DNA of 5,104 bases from Clostridiales bacterium. GTDB taxonomy: Bacteria; Bacillota; Clostridia; Lachnospirales; Lachnospiraceae. A model generated the notes under the pieces. It made no database searches. It saw only the letters and a program-made list of their open reading frames with translations, and had not been told where the DNA came from. The DNA is taken from NCBI GenBank assembly GCA_019423835.1, contig JAHZAR010000032.1, positions 576 to 5,679 of the forward strand, read 5' to 3'. The translations under genes were made by a program, and so were the position numbers. Below are positions 5,045 to 5,104 of this stretch, one piece after another. The first letter of the stretch is position 1. Each line of letters starts with the position of its first letter.

Positions 5045-5104
5045 CAATTCAATCCTTTACTCAAATTTACGGCATTTTGCTCCATCAGCTCTAAATACGT
5101 CACG
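5044..5104 (-). CDS. C-terminal end of a probable metal-binding lipoprotein (ZnuA/TroA-like), partial
   Basis: Only the last 19 codons and the TGA stop are in the window, ending YLELMEQNAVNLSKGLN. This fits the closing helix of cluster A-I (TroA/ZnuA) metal-binding proteins, which commonly end with a YLELME-like helix. Its place directly upstream of the ATPase, with the TGATG overlap, is where the substrate-binding gene of such operons sits. The protein would be a surface lipoprotein that captures zinc or a similar ion and hands it to the permease. The metal-binding histidines and any lipobox lie beyond the right edge, so the identity rests on context plus a short tail. Confidence 0.65.
   Translation of the reverse strand, partial: VTYLELMEQNAVNLSKGLN

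Noticed and set aside
1..5104. Mobile element, CRISPR array, tRNA/rRNA or a novel multi-gene system
   Set aside because: No terminal repeats, transposase motifs, repeat-spacer pattern or RNA-gene signatures were seen; all genes belong to well-known transporter and ATP synthase families in normal order.

Overview
The window carries parts of two gene clusters, all on the minus strand, so genes read from high to low coordinates. Protein style (AtpE core, AtpB N-terminus, ZnuB-like permease), purine-rich GGAGG-type ribosome binding sites, tight 1-28 nt gene overlaps and roughly balanced GC in the genes point to a Gram-positive anaerobe of the Clostridia, most likely Lachnospiraceae. That placement is inference from pattern recognition, not a database match.

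Right part (about 5104 to 3513): the end of a metal-uptake ABC transporter operon. The last 19 codons of a probable solute-binding lipoprotein come first, then an ATPase (ZnuC-like), then a membrane permease (ZnuB-like). The genes are joined by TGATG and ATGA stop/start overlaps, so they are almost certainly co-transcribed and translationally coupled. Zinc is the most likely substrate; manganese or iron cannot be excluded.

Middle (3512 to 3167): a 346-base AT-rich gap with no convincing gene. It holds two candidate sigma-A promoters reading toward atpB, a 15-bp perfect dyad beside the upstream promoter, and a 16-bp hairpin with a U-tract that looks like an intrinsic terminator or attenuator in the atp leader.

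Left part (3166 to 1): the start of an F1Fo ATP synthase operon in the usual order atpB (a), atpE (c), atpF (b), atpH (delta), atpA (alpha, cut by the window edge). The a/c/b subunits form the membrane motor and stator, delta clamps the stator to F1, and alpha belongs to the catalytic hexamer. The c-subunit lacks several Na+ ligands, so proton coupling is favoured. No atpI lies between the promoters and atpB; atpG, atpD and atpC would be expected beyond the left edge.

The unusual points are all at gene boundaries: atpB has an excellent ribosome binding site placed ideally for an in-frame ACG and not for its first ATG; atpE seems to have lost its normal stop codon and runs on with a basic tail into atpF; atpA starts at TTG and atpF at GTG; and the atp leader has an attenuator-like hairpin. 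There is no sign of a mobile element, CRISPR array, RNA gene or novel defence system here.
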